From Stenotrophomonas maltophilia (GTDB taxonomy: Bacteria; Pseudomonadota; Gammaproteobacteria; Xanthomonadales; Xanthomonadaceae), in contig NZ_LT906480.1 in NCBI RefSeq assembly GCF_900186865.1, positions 3,614,001-3,678,000 of the forward strand: 64,000 nt of DNA, written 5' to 3'. Shown here piece after piece: positions 39,939-48,051 of this stretch. The translations under genes and the position numbers were made by a program. Below the pieces are notes generated by a model. That model saw nothing but the letters and a program-made list of their open reading frames with translations. It did no database searches and was not told where the DNA came from. Position 1 is the stretch's first letter. Every line of letters begins with the position of its first letter.

Positions 39939-40382
39939 ATGCGCAAGACCTTCAAGAACCTGCTGCTGGCACTGCCGCTGTGCCTGGCCGCGCTCTCGGC
40001 GCAGGCCGCCGATGGCGCCGCCGGCCGCTGGAAGACCATCGACGACAAGACCGGCAAGGTGAAGTCGATCGTCGAGATCACCCAGGCCGCCAACGGCACC
40101 CTGACCGGCAAGGTGGTCGACATCCTGCACTCGGACAAGGGCCCCAACCCGGTCTGTGACGGCTGTGAAGGCGCCAACAGGAACAAGCCGGTGAAGGGCA
40201 TGACCATCCTCTGGAACCTGAAGGCCGACGGCGCCAACAAGTGGTCCGGTGGCACCATCCTCGATCCGGCCAATGGCAAGACCTACAAGTCGAAGATGGA
40301 ACTGCAGCCCGGCGGCACCAGGCTGGACGTGTCCGGCTGCATCGCCTTCATCTGCCGCGCGCAGACCTGGCAGCGCGAATAA
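39939..40382 (+). CDS. DUF2147 domain secreted protein
   Basis: 147 residues from ATG 39939 with GGGAGGGG upstream. Signal peptide 1 to about 24 (LLLALPLCLAALSAQAA). Core: GRWKTIDDKTGKVKSIVEI, PVCDGCEG, GMTILWNLK and the C-terminal YKSKMELQPGGTRLDVSGCIAFICRAQTW, which is typical of DUF2147, a periplasmic lipocalin-like family of unknown function. Four cysteines could form two disulfides. A strong hairpin follows. Confidence 0.9.
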   Translation: MRKTFKNLLLALPLCLAALSAQAADGAAGRWKTIDDKTGKVKSIVEITQAANGTLTGKVVDILHSDKGPNPVCDGCEGANRNKPVKGMTILWNLKADGANKWSGGTILDPANGKTYKSKMELQPGGTRLDVSGCIAFICRAQTWQRE

Positions 40383-40407
40383 GCGCCCCGGCCCCCGCTT
40401 CATCCCC

Positions 40408-40431
40408 GTGACCCGGCCCCGGCCGGGTCAC
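40408..40431 (+). terminator. Hairpin between the DUF2147 gene and metG
   Basis: GTGACCCGGCC, two bases, GGCCGGGTCAC: an 11-bp perfect stem 25 bases after the DUF2147 stop. No T-run, so rated as a candidate. Confidence 0.55.
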
Positions 40432-40484
40432 CTCGTTGCGGGCATGCGATACTCTGCGGTTCCCCTCGGCTTCACCCCGCGACC

Positions 40485-42557
40485 ATGACCCGTACCGCGC
40501 TCGTCACCACCGCCCTGCCCTACGCCAACGGCCCGCTGCACCTGGGCCACCTGGTCGGCTACATCCAGGCCGACATCTGGGTGCGTGCGCGGCGAATGAG
40601 TGGCGGCAAGGCCTGGTTTGTCTGCGCCGACGATACCCATGGCACGCCGATCATGCTGGCCGCGGAAAAGGCCGGGGTCACCCCGGAAACCTTCATCGCC
40701 AACATCCAGGCCAGCCACGAACGTGACTTCGCCGCCTTCGGCGTGGCCTTCGACCACTACGACTCGACCAATTCGGCAGCCAACAAGGCGCTGACCGAGC
40801 AGTTCTACCTGAAGCTGGAAGCGGCCGGCCACATCAGCCGCCGTTCGGTGGCGCAGTTCTACGACCCGGCCAAGGGCATGTTCCTGCCCGACCGCTACGT
40901 CAAGGGCATCTGCCCGAACTGCGGCAGCCCCGACCAATACGGCGACAACTGCGAAGTGTGCGGCGCTACCTATGCGCCGACCGACCTGAAGGAACCGCGT
41001 TCGGTCATCTCCGGTGCCACGCCGGAAATGCGCGATTCGGAGCACTTCTTCTTCGAGGTGGGCCACTTCGACGCGTTCCTGCGCGAATGGCTGGCCGGCG
41101 ACGTCGCCCTGCCGGGCGTGAAGGCCAAGCTGGGTGAGTGGCTCAATGCCGAAGGTGGCCTGCGCGCGTGGGACATCTCGCGCGATGCGCCGTACTTCGG
41201 CTTCCAGATTCCCGGCCAGCCGGGCAAGTACTTCTATGTCTGGCTGGACGCGCCGATCGGCTACCTGTCCAGCTTCCAGACCCTGTGCGGCAGGATCGGC
41301 GAGGACTTCGAAGCGCACCTGCGCGCCGGTACCAGCACCGAGCTGCACCACTTCATCGGCAAGGACATCGTCAACTTCCACGGCCTGTTCTGGCCGGCGG
41401 TGCTGCACGGCACTGGTCACCGCGCGCCGACCCGCCTGCACGTCAACGGCTACCTGACCGTGGACGGCGCCAAGATGAGCAAGTCGCGCGGCACCTTCGT
41501 GATGGCGCGTACCTTCCTCGATGCCGGCCTGGAACCGGAAGCACTGCGCTACTACTACGCCGCCAAGTCCGGCGGTGGCGTCGACGATCTCGACCTGAAC
41601 CTGGGTGACTTCATCGCCCGCGTCAACGCCGACCTGGTCGGCAAGTTCGTCAACCTGGCCAGCCGCTGCGCCGGCTTCATCAGCAAGCGTTTCGACGGCC
41701 AGCTGGCCGCGCAGCTGCCCGATGCGGCGCAGTACCAACGCTTCGTCGACGGCCTGGCGCCGATCCGTGAAGCCTACGAGCGCAACGACCCGGCCGCGGC
41801 GATCCGCCTGACCATGGCCCTGGCCGACGAAGCCAACCGCTACATCGACGACGTCAAGCCGTGGGTCATCGCCAAGCAGGAAGGCGCCGACGCGCAGCTG
41901 CAGGCCGTGTGCAGCCAGGGCCTGAACCTGTTCCGCGTACTGGTCACCGCACTGAAGCCGGTGCTGCCGGCAACCGCCGCGCAGGCCGAGGCCTTCCTGG
42001 CCGCGCCGGTGAACGACTGGACCGAGCTGGCGCAACCGCTGCTGGGACACCGCATCACCGAGTACACCCCGCTGTTCACCCGTATCGACCCGAAGAAGAT
42101 TGACGCCATGATCGACGCCTCCAAGGACACCCTGCAGCCGGCGGCTGCCGCTGCCCCCGCCGCCAAGCCGGCCGCCCCGGCCCCGGCCCCGGCCAAGGAC
42201 GAAGCAAAGAGCGCCGACGCGCCGGCCTACATCGGCATCGACGATTTCGCCAAGCTCGACCTGCGCATCGGCAAGGTGCTGGTCTGCGAGTTCGTGGAAG
42301 GATCGGACAAGCTGCTGCGCTTCGAGCTGGATGCAGGTGAACTGGGCAAGCGCCAGATCTTCTCCGGTATCCGTGGCAGCTACGGCGAGCCGGAGAAGCT
42401 GGTCGGCCGCAGCGTGGTGTTCATCGCCAACCTGGCCCCGCGCAAGATGCGCTTCGGCCTGAGCGAAGGCATGATCCTGTCGGCCGGCTTCGACGGCGGT
42501 GCGCTGGCGTTGCTGGACGCCGACAGCGGCGCGCAGCCGGGCATGCCGGTCCGCTGA
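40485..42557 (+). CDS. metG: Methionyl-tRNA synthetase
   Basis: 690 residues. Class I synthetase charging elongator and initiator tRNA-Met. HLGH in PYANGPLHLGHLVGY, four zinc cysteines in CPNCGSPDQYGDNCEVCG, KMSKS in GAKMSKSRGTF. After an Ala/Pro-rich linker (about 550-575, PAAAAAPAAKPAAPAPAPA) there is a C-terminal tRNA-binding/dimerisation domain (IDDFAKLDLRIGKVL to GLSEGMILSAGF). Domain set and length match E. coli MetG. Confidence 0.97.
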   Translation: MTRTALVTTALPYANGPLHLGHLVGYIQADIWVRARRMSGGKAWFVCADDTHGTPIMLAAEKAGVTPETFIANIQASHERDFAAFGVAFDHYDSTNSAANKALTEQFYLKLEAAGHISRRSVAQFYDPAKGMFLPDRYVKGICPNCGSPDQYGDNCEVCGATYAPTDLKEPRSVISGATPEMRDSEHFFFEVGHFDAFLREWLAGDVALPGVKAKLGEWLNAEGGLRAWDISRDAPYFGFQIPGQPGKYFYVWLDAPIGYLSSFQTLCGRIGEDFEAHLRAGTSTELHHFIGKDIVNFHGLFWPAVLHGTGHRAPTRLHVNGYLTVDGAKMSKSRGTFVMARTFLDAGLEPEALRYYYAAKSGGGVDDLDLNLGDFIARVNADLVGKFVNLASRCAGFISKRFDGQLAAQLPDAAQYQRFVDGLAPIREAYERNDPAAAIRLTMALADEANRYIDDVKPWVIAKQEGADAQLQAVCSQGLNLFRVLVTALKPVLPATAAQAEAFLAAPVNDWTELAQPLLGHRITEYTPLFTRIDPKKIDAMIDASKDTLQPAAAAAPAAKPAAPAPAPAKDEAKSADAPAYIGIDDFAKLDLRIGKVLVCEFVEGSDKLLRFELDAGELGKRQIFSGIRGSYGEPEKLVGRSVVFIANLAPRKMRFGLSEGMILSAGFDGGALALLDADSGAQPGMPVR

Positions 42558-42635
42558 TGCCCGCAGCGGGCGTGGCCTCGGCCGCGCCCGCCGGCAGCAT
42601 TGGCCAGCGGAGGCAACGCGATGGGAGGCAACGGA

Positions 42636-43226
42636 ATGGAACTGGCGCTGTTCGACTTCGACCACACCGTGACCACCTGCGATACCTATGGCCGTTTCCT
42701 GCGCCGCGTGGCCACCGCCGAACAGCTGGCGCAGGCGTGGTGGAAGGTCGGCCCGTGGCTGCTCGCGTACAGGCTGAAGCTGATCTCGGCCGAACGCATC
42801 CGCGCGCGCGTCACCCGCCTGACCTTCAGCGACCGCCACAGTGACGACATCGCCACCCTGGCCGCCGGCTTCTCGCGTGAGTTCCTGCCCGACGTGGTGC
42901 GCCCGGAAATGCTGAAGCAGATCCGCTGGCACAAGGAACAGCAGCACACCGTGGTGATCGTGTCCGGCTCGCTGGACCTGTACCTGCGGCCGTGGTGCGA
43001 GCAGCTGGGCCTGCAGTTGATCTGCAACCGGCTGGAATGTCAGGACGGACGCCTGACCGGCCGTTACGCCGGTGGCGACTGTGGCCCGCGCAAGGTCGAG
43101 CACATCCGTCGCCAGTTCGATCTGTCGCGTTACGTGCGCATCCATGCCTACGGTGACAGTTCCGAAGACAAGCCGATGCTGGCGCTGGCCCACGAGCGCT
43201 GGTTCCGCGGCAAACCCCTGAAGTAA
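42636..43226 (+). CDS. HAD-IB family phosphatase (SerB-like)
   Basis: 196 residues from ATG 42636, chosen because GGGAGG lies seven bases upstream; an ATG five codons earlier is possible. The nucleophile motif DFDHT is at residues 8-12, motif II is VIVSGSLDLY, and motif III/IV is HAYGDSSEDKPMLALA. This is the HAD-IB layout of phosphoserine-phosphatase-like and glycerol-phosphate phosphatases. Substrate not determined. It lies between metG and rnfB on the same strand. Confidence 0.9.
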   Translation: MELALFDFDHTVTTCDTYGRFLRRVATAEQLAQAWWKVGPWLLAYRLKLISAERIRARVTRLTFSDRHSDDIATLAAGFSREFLPDVVRPEMLKQIRWHKEQQHTVVIVSGSLDLYLRPWCEQLGLQLICNRLECQDGRLTGRYAGGDCGPRKVEHIRRQFDLSRYVRIHAYGDSSEDKPMLALAHERWFRGKPLK

Positions 43227-43250
43227 CCCGACGCGCAGCCTTCGCCACGC

Positions 43251-43664
43251 ATGAGCCTGATCCCACCCCTGACCGAACGCCTCGACCGCCTGTTGCCGCA
43301 GACCCAATGCGGGCAATGCGGCTACGACGGTTGCCGACCGTACGCGCAGGCGATGGCGCGCGGCGAGGCAGGCGTCGACCGCTGCCCACCCGGTGGCGAT
43401 GCCGGTGCACGCGCGCTGGCCCAGGTTCTGCGCGTACCGGCGATTCCTTTTGATCGTTCGCGCGGCGAGCACAAGGCGCCGCAGGTGGCGTTGATCGTGG
43501 AAGCCGACTGCATCGGCTGCACCAAGTGCATCCAGGCCTGCCCGGTGGACGCCATCGTCGGCGGCGCCAAGTACATGCACACGGTGATCGCCGATCTGTG
43601 CACCGGCTGCGAGCTGTGCATCCCGCCGTGCCCGGTGGACTGCATCGAGCTGGTGCCGGCCTAG
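43251..43664 (+). CDS. rnfB: Short RnfB-type ferredoxin protein
   Basis: 137 residues. The 4Fe-4S Fes domain ([18 protein letters not shown] with later RCPPGG) is at about 17-50, and two 4Fe-4S ferredoxin clusters follow ([16 protein letters not shown] and [16 protein letters not shown]). The N-terminal membrane helix of classical RnfB/RsxB is absent: the protein starts [16 protein letters not shown]. No other rnf gene is in the window. In E. coli RsxB belongs to the complex that reduces SoxR; here it may be a soluble electron carrier with a different partner. Confidence 0.9.
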   Translation: MSLIPPLTERLDRLLPQTQCGQCGYDGCRPYAQAMARGEAGVDRCPPGGDAGARALAQVLRVPAIPFDRSRGEHKAPQVALIVEADCIGCTKCIQACPVDAIVGGAKYMHTVIADLCTGCELCIPPCPVDCIELVPA

Positions 43665-43707
43665 CCACCAGACCAACCGGCGGTGGAGCGGCGGGGTAGA
43701 GTCGGCT

Positions 43708-43713
43708 GTTAGT
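43708..43713. repeat. Target-site duplication, left copy (GTTAGT)
   Basis: GTTAGT directly precedes the TGTG tip of the IS; the same six bases follow the other tip at 44737-44742. Confidence 0.85.
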
Positions 43714-44653
43714 TGTGTAAACCCACCACGTTGTTCAGCAGGACTCTGGAAATAGGTGGCTGGCCACCGATCCCCATGTGAGGGCGGTGCCAGTTGTAGT
43801 GGTGCAGCCATTGGGTCAGCACGGAATTGCGCTGGTCCGAGGAGGCGTATTCGCGGGCGTAGGCCCATTCGCGCAGGCTGGTTTGGATGAAGCGCTCGGC
43901 TTTGCCATTGGTCCGCGGCGTGTAGGGCTTGGTTCTGATGTGCTTGATCCCAAGGGATTTGAGCAGCTTGGCAAAGGCGGTGGAGCGATAGCAGGCACCG
44001 TTGTCGGTCAGGATCCGCTTGAAGGTGATTCCCAGGCTGGCGTAGTACTGCAGAGCGCCCAGCAGCGCCTGGCAGGCGGTTTCGGCCTGTTCGTTGGGGT
44101 GGACGCTGCTGAAGGCGACCCGGGAGTGATCGTCGATGGCCACGTGGACGTAGCCCCAGCCACCGCCAGCGGCGTTTCCCCGACGTTTGGCATCGGTTCT
44201 GTGCCCTGGCCGCTGGAAGTTGCCCAGCTTCTTGATGTCCAGGTGCAGCAGCCCTCCGGGCTGATCGTATTCGTATCGGATGACCTCCTTGGGCGGTTCA
44301 AGCCGACACAGCCGATTGAGGCCGTGGGCACGCATCAGCCTTGAAATCGTACTGTGGCCGACCCCCAGCGCCTTGGAGATGGTCAGGTAGGTCTGCCGTT
44401 TACGGCGGTGCTCCTTGATTTGCTCGATTACCGGAGCAGGTGTGGCATGCGGCGTCTGGTGAGGCCGTGAGCTGCGGTTTTCCAGCCCCGGTGCCCCGAA
44501 CTGGCGGAATCGGGCCAGCCATTTGTAGGCCGTACGCACACTTACGCCGCATGCTTGGGCTGCTTCCTCTGGGCGCAGGCCCTCGTGGAGGATGCGGCGA
44601 ATAAGAAGTGCTCGACTATGGACGGTCAAACGGGCATTTTTATGGTGGTTCAT
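43709..44653 (-). CDS. IS481-family transposase
   Basis: 314 residues from ATG 44653 (MNHHKNARLTVHSR). N-terminal helix-turn-helix domain (SRALLIRRILHEGLRPEEAAQACGVSVRTAYKWLARF, about 14-50), then an rve integrase core with the DDE triad: Asp in LLHLDIKKLGNF, Asp in RILTDNGACY, Glu in NGKAERFIQTSLREW. Full length with no frameshift, so likely active. The last sense codon and TAA stop read across the IS tip into the target duplication: the TAA occupies 43709-43711, outside the element. Confidence 0.95.
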   Translation of the reverse strand: MNHHKNARLTVHSRALLIRRILHEGLRPEEAAQACGVSVRTAYKWLARFRQFGAPGLENRSSRPHQTPHATPAPVIEQIKEHRRKRQTYLTISKALGVGHSTISRLMRAHGLNRLCRLEPPKEVIRYEYDQPGGLLHLDIKKLGNFQRPGHRTDAKRRGNAAGGGWGYVHVAIDDHSRVAFSSVHPNEQAETACQALLGALQYYASLGITFKRILTDNGACYRSTAFAKLLKSLGIKHIRTKPYTPRTNGKAERFIQTSLREWAYAREYASSDQRNSVLTQWLHHYNWHRPHMGIGGQPPISRVLLNNVVGLHN

Positions 44654-44736
44654 CCGGGCTCTTTGGGGTCTGGAGAGGTGTGGTAACCACCATTTTCCAA
44701 AGATGTCCCGGATGAACAACGTACAGAGAGATCACA
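43714..44736. mobile_element. IS481-family insertion sequence, 1023 bp
   Basis: Tips read TGTG inward on both ends. The imperfect terminal inverted repeats share TGTG, ten variable bases, then ACGTTGTTCA and a GGAC-like end. The tips and GTTCATCCG core resemble IS481 of Bordetella. One transposase gene fills the element. A six-base GTTAGT duplication on both sides shows an intact, probably fairly recent insertion. The target is a SMAG doublet between rnfB and ridA. Confidence 0.93.
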
Positions 44737-44742
44737 GTTAGT
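44737..44742. repeat. Target-site duplication, right copy (GTTAGT)
   Basis: Identical to 43708-43713, directly after the CACA tip of the IS. Confidence 0.85.
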
Positions 44743-44844
44743 CGACTGCTCTTCGTTCCGGCGGCGCAAAACCCCGCGCTGCGCGCGACAGTCGACTAAC
44801 CGTCGACTCTACCCCCCCTCCACTGCTGGGAGGTGACCCCGCCG

Positions 44845-45192
44845 TTACGGCACTGCCGCCGTCACCACGATCTCGACCTTCCAGTCGGCGTGGGCCAGCT
44901 TGGCCTCGACCGTGGCGCGCGCCGGGGTCGCACCTTCCACCACCCACTCATCCCATGCCTTGTTCATACCGTCGAAATCGGCCATGTCGGCCAGGAACAC
45001 TTCGGCGCGCAACACATGCTGGCGATCACTGGCCACCAGCGCCAGCAGCTTGTCGATCTCGGCCAGCACCTGCCGGGTCTGCCCGGTGATGTCCTGGCTG
45101 GTGTCTTCCGGAATCTGGCCGGAAAGGTAGGCGACCTTGTTGTACACGGTCATTTCGGACATGCGCGGTCCGACGTCGTAACGCTCCATCAT
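44845..45192 (-). CDS. RidA family protein
   Basis: 115 residues. The family deaminates reactive enamine/imine intermediates released by PLP enzymes. Visible features: VAYLSGQIPEDTSQDITGQTRQVLAEIDKLL, EVFLADMADFDGMNKAWDEW and the C-terminal PARATVEAKLAHADWKVEIVVTA, with the usual catalytic Arg in ARATVEA. Some RidA subfamilies lack activity; this one keeps the Arg. Start at MMERYD or one codon later. Confidence 0.9.
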   Translation of the reverse strand: MMERYDVGPRMSEMTVYNKVAYLSGQIPEDTSQDITGQTRQVLAEIDKLLALVASDRQHVLRAEVFLADMADFDGMNKAWDEWVVEGATPARATVEAKLAHADWKVEIVVTAAVP

Positions 45193-45384
45193 GGGCGTGG
45201 CTCCTGCGGGTGATCAGGCCTGCATTGTCCTCCAAACCGGTCAACGATGGGTGCAGGGCAGCCATCCACACACGGTCACTACCGGCTTCCGACAGCGACG
45301 CTGGTCAAATGCCAGCGACAGGCGCACGATGCGCCACGGCTGCATTGACACCGCCCTCGCCCTCCCTGACGCACCCTTGCGCCG

Positions 45385-47949
45385 ATGACCGAAACCACCG
45401 ACCCCGCCACCGCTCCCTCCACCCCGGCATGGAAGCGGGTCCTCACCATCGTCATCCCGCTGCTGATCCTTGCGTTGGCGCTGCACGGCCTGGCCAACGA
45501 GTTCGATGAGAACGGCTACCGCGCCATCCGCCATGCCTTCCACCAGCTCAGTAGCACGCAGATCGCGCTTACTGTCGTGCTGGGCCTGGCCAGCTATGCC
45601 TGCCTGATCGGCTTTGATGCCATCGGCCTGCGCCGCAGCGGCATCCGCGTGCATCCGGCGCGCATCGGCATCACCGCGTTCCTGGCACACACGCTCGGCC
45701 AGACCGTGGGCTTTGCCGCGCTCACCGGCGGTGCGGTGCGCCTGCGCGGCTACCGTACCGCCGGCCTCGACCTGGCGCAGATCGGCCAAGTCGTGCTGAT
45801 GAGCACGCTCGGCTTCGTGTTCGGTGCGTGGCTGCTGATCAGCGTGGCGCTGTGCATGGAACCGGCGGCAGCGGCGCTTGCCCTGCCGCTGGACCCGGAT
45901 GCGGTGCGCGTGGTCGGCATCGTCGCGCTGCTGGCCTATGCGGCCACCCTGCTGCTGGTCGGCCGCGATGGACGCCAGTTCAGCGTGTTCGGCCATGTGC
46001 TGTGGCTGCCCGACCGGCGCACGATGCTCGGGGTGACCGTGCTCAGCGTGATCGAGCTGGTGCTGGCCAGTGCCGCGTTCTATGTGCTGCTTCCGGACTC
46101 GACGCCGACCGGCCTGCCCGGCTTCGTCGGCCTGTACCTGGTCGCGGTGCTGGTCGGCCTGGTTTCGACCGTGCCCGCCGGCCTCGGCGTGTTCGAATGG
46201 AGCCTGCTGAAGCTGCTGCCACAGGTGGCACCGGCTGCGGTGCTGGCGGCGGCGTTGATCTACCGCGTCACCTACTACGTGCTGCCCCTGCTGCTGGCCA
46301 CCCTGCTCGCGCTTGCACCCGCGCTGCGCCAGCCGCTGCAGGCCAGTGCCGGGGCAACCCGTGCCGGCTGGAACGCGCTGCGCCCATGGTTGCCGCAGAT
46401 CATCGCGCTGGCGGTGTTCAGCATCGGTGCTGCGCTGGTCATCGACGGCACGTTGCCCACGCCGCGCCGTCACCTGGTCAACGCATCACTGCCGATCCTG
46501 GAAACGTCCCATCTGATCGGCAGCCTCAGCGGCGTCGCCCTGCTGCTGATCGGCCAGGGCCTGGCCCGGCGCAGCCATGCCGCATGGATGCTGGCGATGG
46601 CCGTGTGCGTGATCACCCCGTTGCCACTGTGGCTGCGCGGTGGCCAACCGTTGATCGCGGTCTCCGCCCTGCTGGTGGCGATGGCGCTGTGGGCCGCACG
46701 CCGCGAGTTCTACCGCCAGGGCGCACTGCTCGATGAAGCATGGTCGTGGCCATGGCTGCGCAACCTCGGCCTGGTACTGGTGGCGGTCACCTGGCTGTTG
46801 TTCTTTACCTACAGCCATGTCGAGTATCAGAACGAACTGTGGTGGCAGTTTGCGATATCCGGCAACGCACCGCGTGCGCTGCGTGCGCTGCTGGTGGTGG
46901 CGATCGCGCTGGTGATGTTCGGCCTGGCCCGGCTGCTGCACAGTACGCGCAGCCCGCTGCCAGCCGCCGACGAGGCCACGCTGCAATCATTGGCGCCGGT
47001 ACTGGCCGGTGCCACCGATACCCAGGCCTGCCTGGTACTGACCGCCGACAAGGCGGTGCTGCGCGATGATGCGAAACAGGGCTTCGTGATGATGCAGCGC
47101 TACGGCGGTTCGCTGATCGCGATGGGCGATCCGGTCGGCCCGCCTGATGTGGCGCGCGCGCTGATATGGCGCTTCCGCGAGGAAGCTGACCGGCTCGGCC
47201 TGCGCCCGGTGTTCTACCAGGTGGGCGAGACCTACTGGCAGACCTATCTCGACCTGGGCCTGGGCCTGGTCAAGCTGGGCGAGGAAGCGATCGTGCCCTT
47301 GCACGACTTCGGCCTGGAAGGCCGCGAACGCGCCGATCTGCGCCAGGCCTGGAACCGTGGCAAGCGCGGGGGCCTTTCGTTCCGCGTGGCACCGGTGGAA
47401 GAGATTCCCAGCCTGCTTCCCCGCCTGCACGCGATCTCCAACGCGTGGCTGGAAGACAAGGCCGGCGACGAGAAAGGTTTCTCGCTGGGCAGCTACGATC
47501 CGGATTACCTGGCGCGCTTCCCGGTGGCACTGGTCGAAGCCGAGGGCCAGATCGTGGCATTCGCCAACCTGTGGCAGGCACCGGCCGGTGCCGAGCTGTC
47601 GGTGGACCTCATGCGCCACGTCAACGAGGCACCAAAGGGCACGATGGACTTCCTGTTCATCGAGCTGTTCCTTTGGGGCCGCGCTCAGGGCTATGCGCGC
47701 TTCTCGCTGGGCATGGCGCCGCTGTCCGGGCTGGCCCAGCATCGCCTTGCTGGGCGCTGGAACCGACTGGCCGGCCTGCTGGCGCGGCATGGCGAACGCT
47801 TCTATGGCTTCAGTGGCCTGCGCCGCTTCAAGTCGAAGTTCGACCCGCAGTGGCGACCGCGCTATCTGGCAGCACCCGGCGGCATGCATCTACCGGCCGC
47901 GTTGCTGGATGCCACGCGCCTGATCTCGCTGGACCCGCGGCGTAACTGA
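45385..47949 (+). CDS. mprF: Bifunctional lysylphosphatidylglycerol flippase/synthetase MprF
   Basis: 854 residues. The N-terminal half has about 14 membrane helices and acts as flippase in the family (LSSTQIALTVVLGLASYACLIGFD, TVPAGLGVFEWSLLKLLP). The C-terminal cytosolic domain from about 540 is the DUF2156/LPG synthase domain that transfers an aminoacyl group from tRNA to phosphatidylglycerol (QGFVMMQRYGGSLIAMGDPVG, ending SGLRRFKSKFDPQWRPRY). This lowers membrane negative charge and gives resistance to cationic peptides. The amino acid used (Lys or Ala) is not decided by sequence here. acvB lies convergent 100 bases downstream. Confidence 0.94.
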   Translation: MTETTDPATAPSTPAWKRVLTIVIPLLILALALHGLANEFDENGYRAIRHAFHQLSSTQIALTVVLGLASYACLIGFDAIGLRRSGIRVHPARIGITAFLAHTLGQTVGFAALTGGAVRLRGYRTAGLDLAQIGQVVLMSTLGFVFGAWLLISVALCMEPAAAALALPLDPDAVRVVGIVALLAYAATLLLVGRDGRQFSVFGHVLWLPDRRTMLGVTVLSVIELVLASAAFYVLLPDSTPTGLPGFVGLYLVAVLVGLVSTVPAGLGVFEWSLLKLLPQVAPAAVLAAALIYRVTYYVLPLLLATLLALAPALRQPLQASAGATRAGWNALRPWLPQIIALAVFSIGAALVIDGTLPTPRRHLVNASLPILETSHLIGSLSGVALLLIGQGLARRSHAAWMLAMAVCVITPLPLWLRGGQPLIAVSALLVAMALWAARREFYRQGALLDEAWSWPWLRNLGLVLVAVTWLLFFTYSHVEYQNELWWQFAISGNAPRALRALLVVAIALVMFGLARLLHSTRSPLPAADEATLQSLAPVLAGATDTQACLVLTADKAVLRDDAKQGFVMMQRYGGSLIAMGDPVGPPDVARALIWRFREEADRLGLRPVFYQVGETYWQTYLDLGLGLVKLGEEAIVPLHDFGLEGRERADLRQAWNRGKRGGLSFRVAPVEEIPSLLPRLHAISNAWLEDKAGDEKGFSLGSYDPDYLARFPVALVEAEGQIVAFANLWQAPAGAELSVDLMRHVNEAPKGTMDFLFIELFLWGRAQGYARFSLGMAPLSGLAQHRLAGRWNRLAGLLARHGERFYGFSGLRRFKSKFDPQWRPRYLAAPGGMHLPAALLDATRLISLDPRRN

Positions 47950-47957
47950 AGCCCTGA

Positions 47958-48051
47958 GCCGCCGGGCATGGCCCGGCGCTGCAAACCACCCGGTAGGTGT
48001 CGACCTAGGTCGACACGGCGGCGACAGCGTTCGGGCGTGGCCCGGCGCTAC
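47958..48051. repeat. Three SMAG elements between mprF and acvB
   Basis: Palindromes at about 47960-47982 (GCCGGGCATGGCCCGGC), 47993-48016 (GTAGGTGTCGACCTAGGTCGACAC-type, GTAG head) and 48028-48051 (GTAG head on the minus strand, CGGGCGTGGCCCG). The last one contains the acvB TAG stop (48048-48050). They lie at the 3' ends of two convergent genes and may terminate or stabilise both transcripts. Confidence 0.8.

Larger units (their letters stand above)
43696..44812. repeat. SMAG doublet split by the IS481-family element
   Basis: GTAGAGTCGGCTGTTAGT (43696-43713) continues after the insertion as GTTAGTCGACTG (44737 onward), and the right half ends with CAGTCGACTAACCGTCGACTCTAC-like sequence (44789-44812). 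Without the element and one copy of the target repeat these form a long inverted repeat, GTAG-headed at both ends, around about 40 bases. Confidence 0.8.

Noticed and set aside
40428..43868. Frame of over 1100 codons antisense to metG, HAD and rnfB
   Set aside because: Shadow of three secure genes, and it runs into the IS element.
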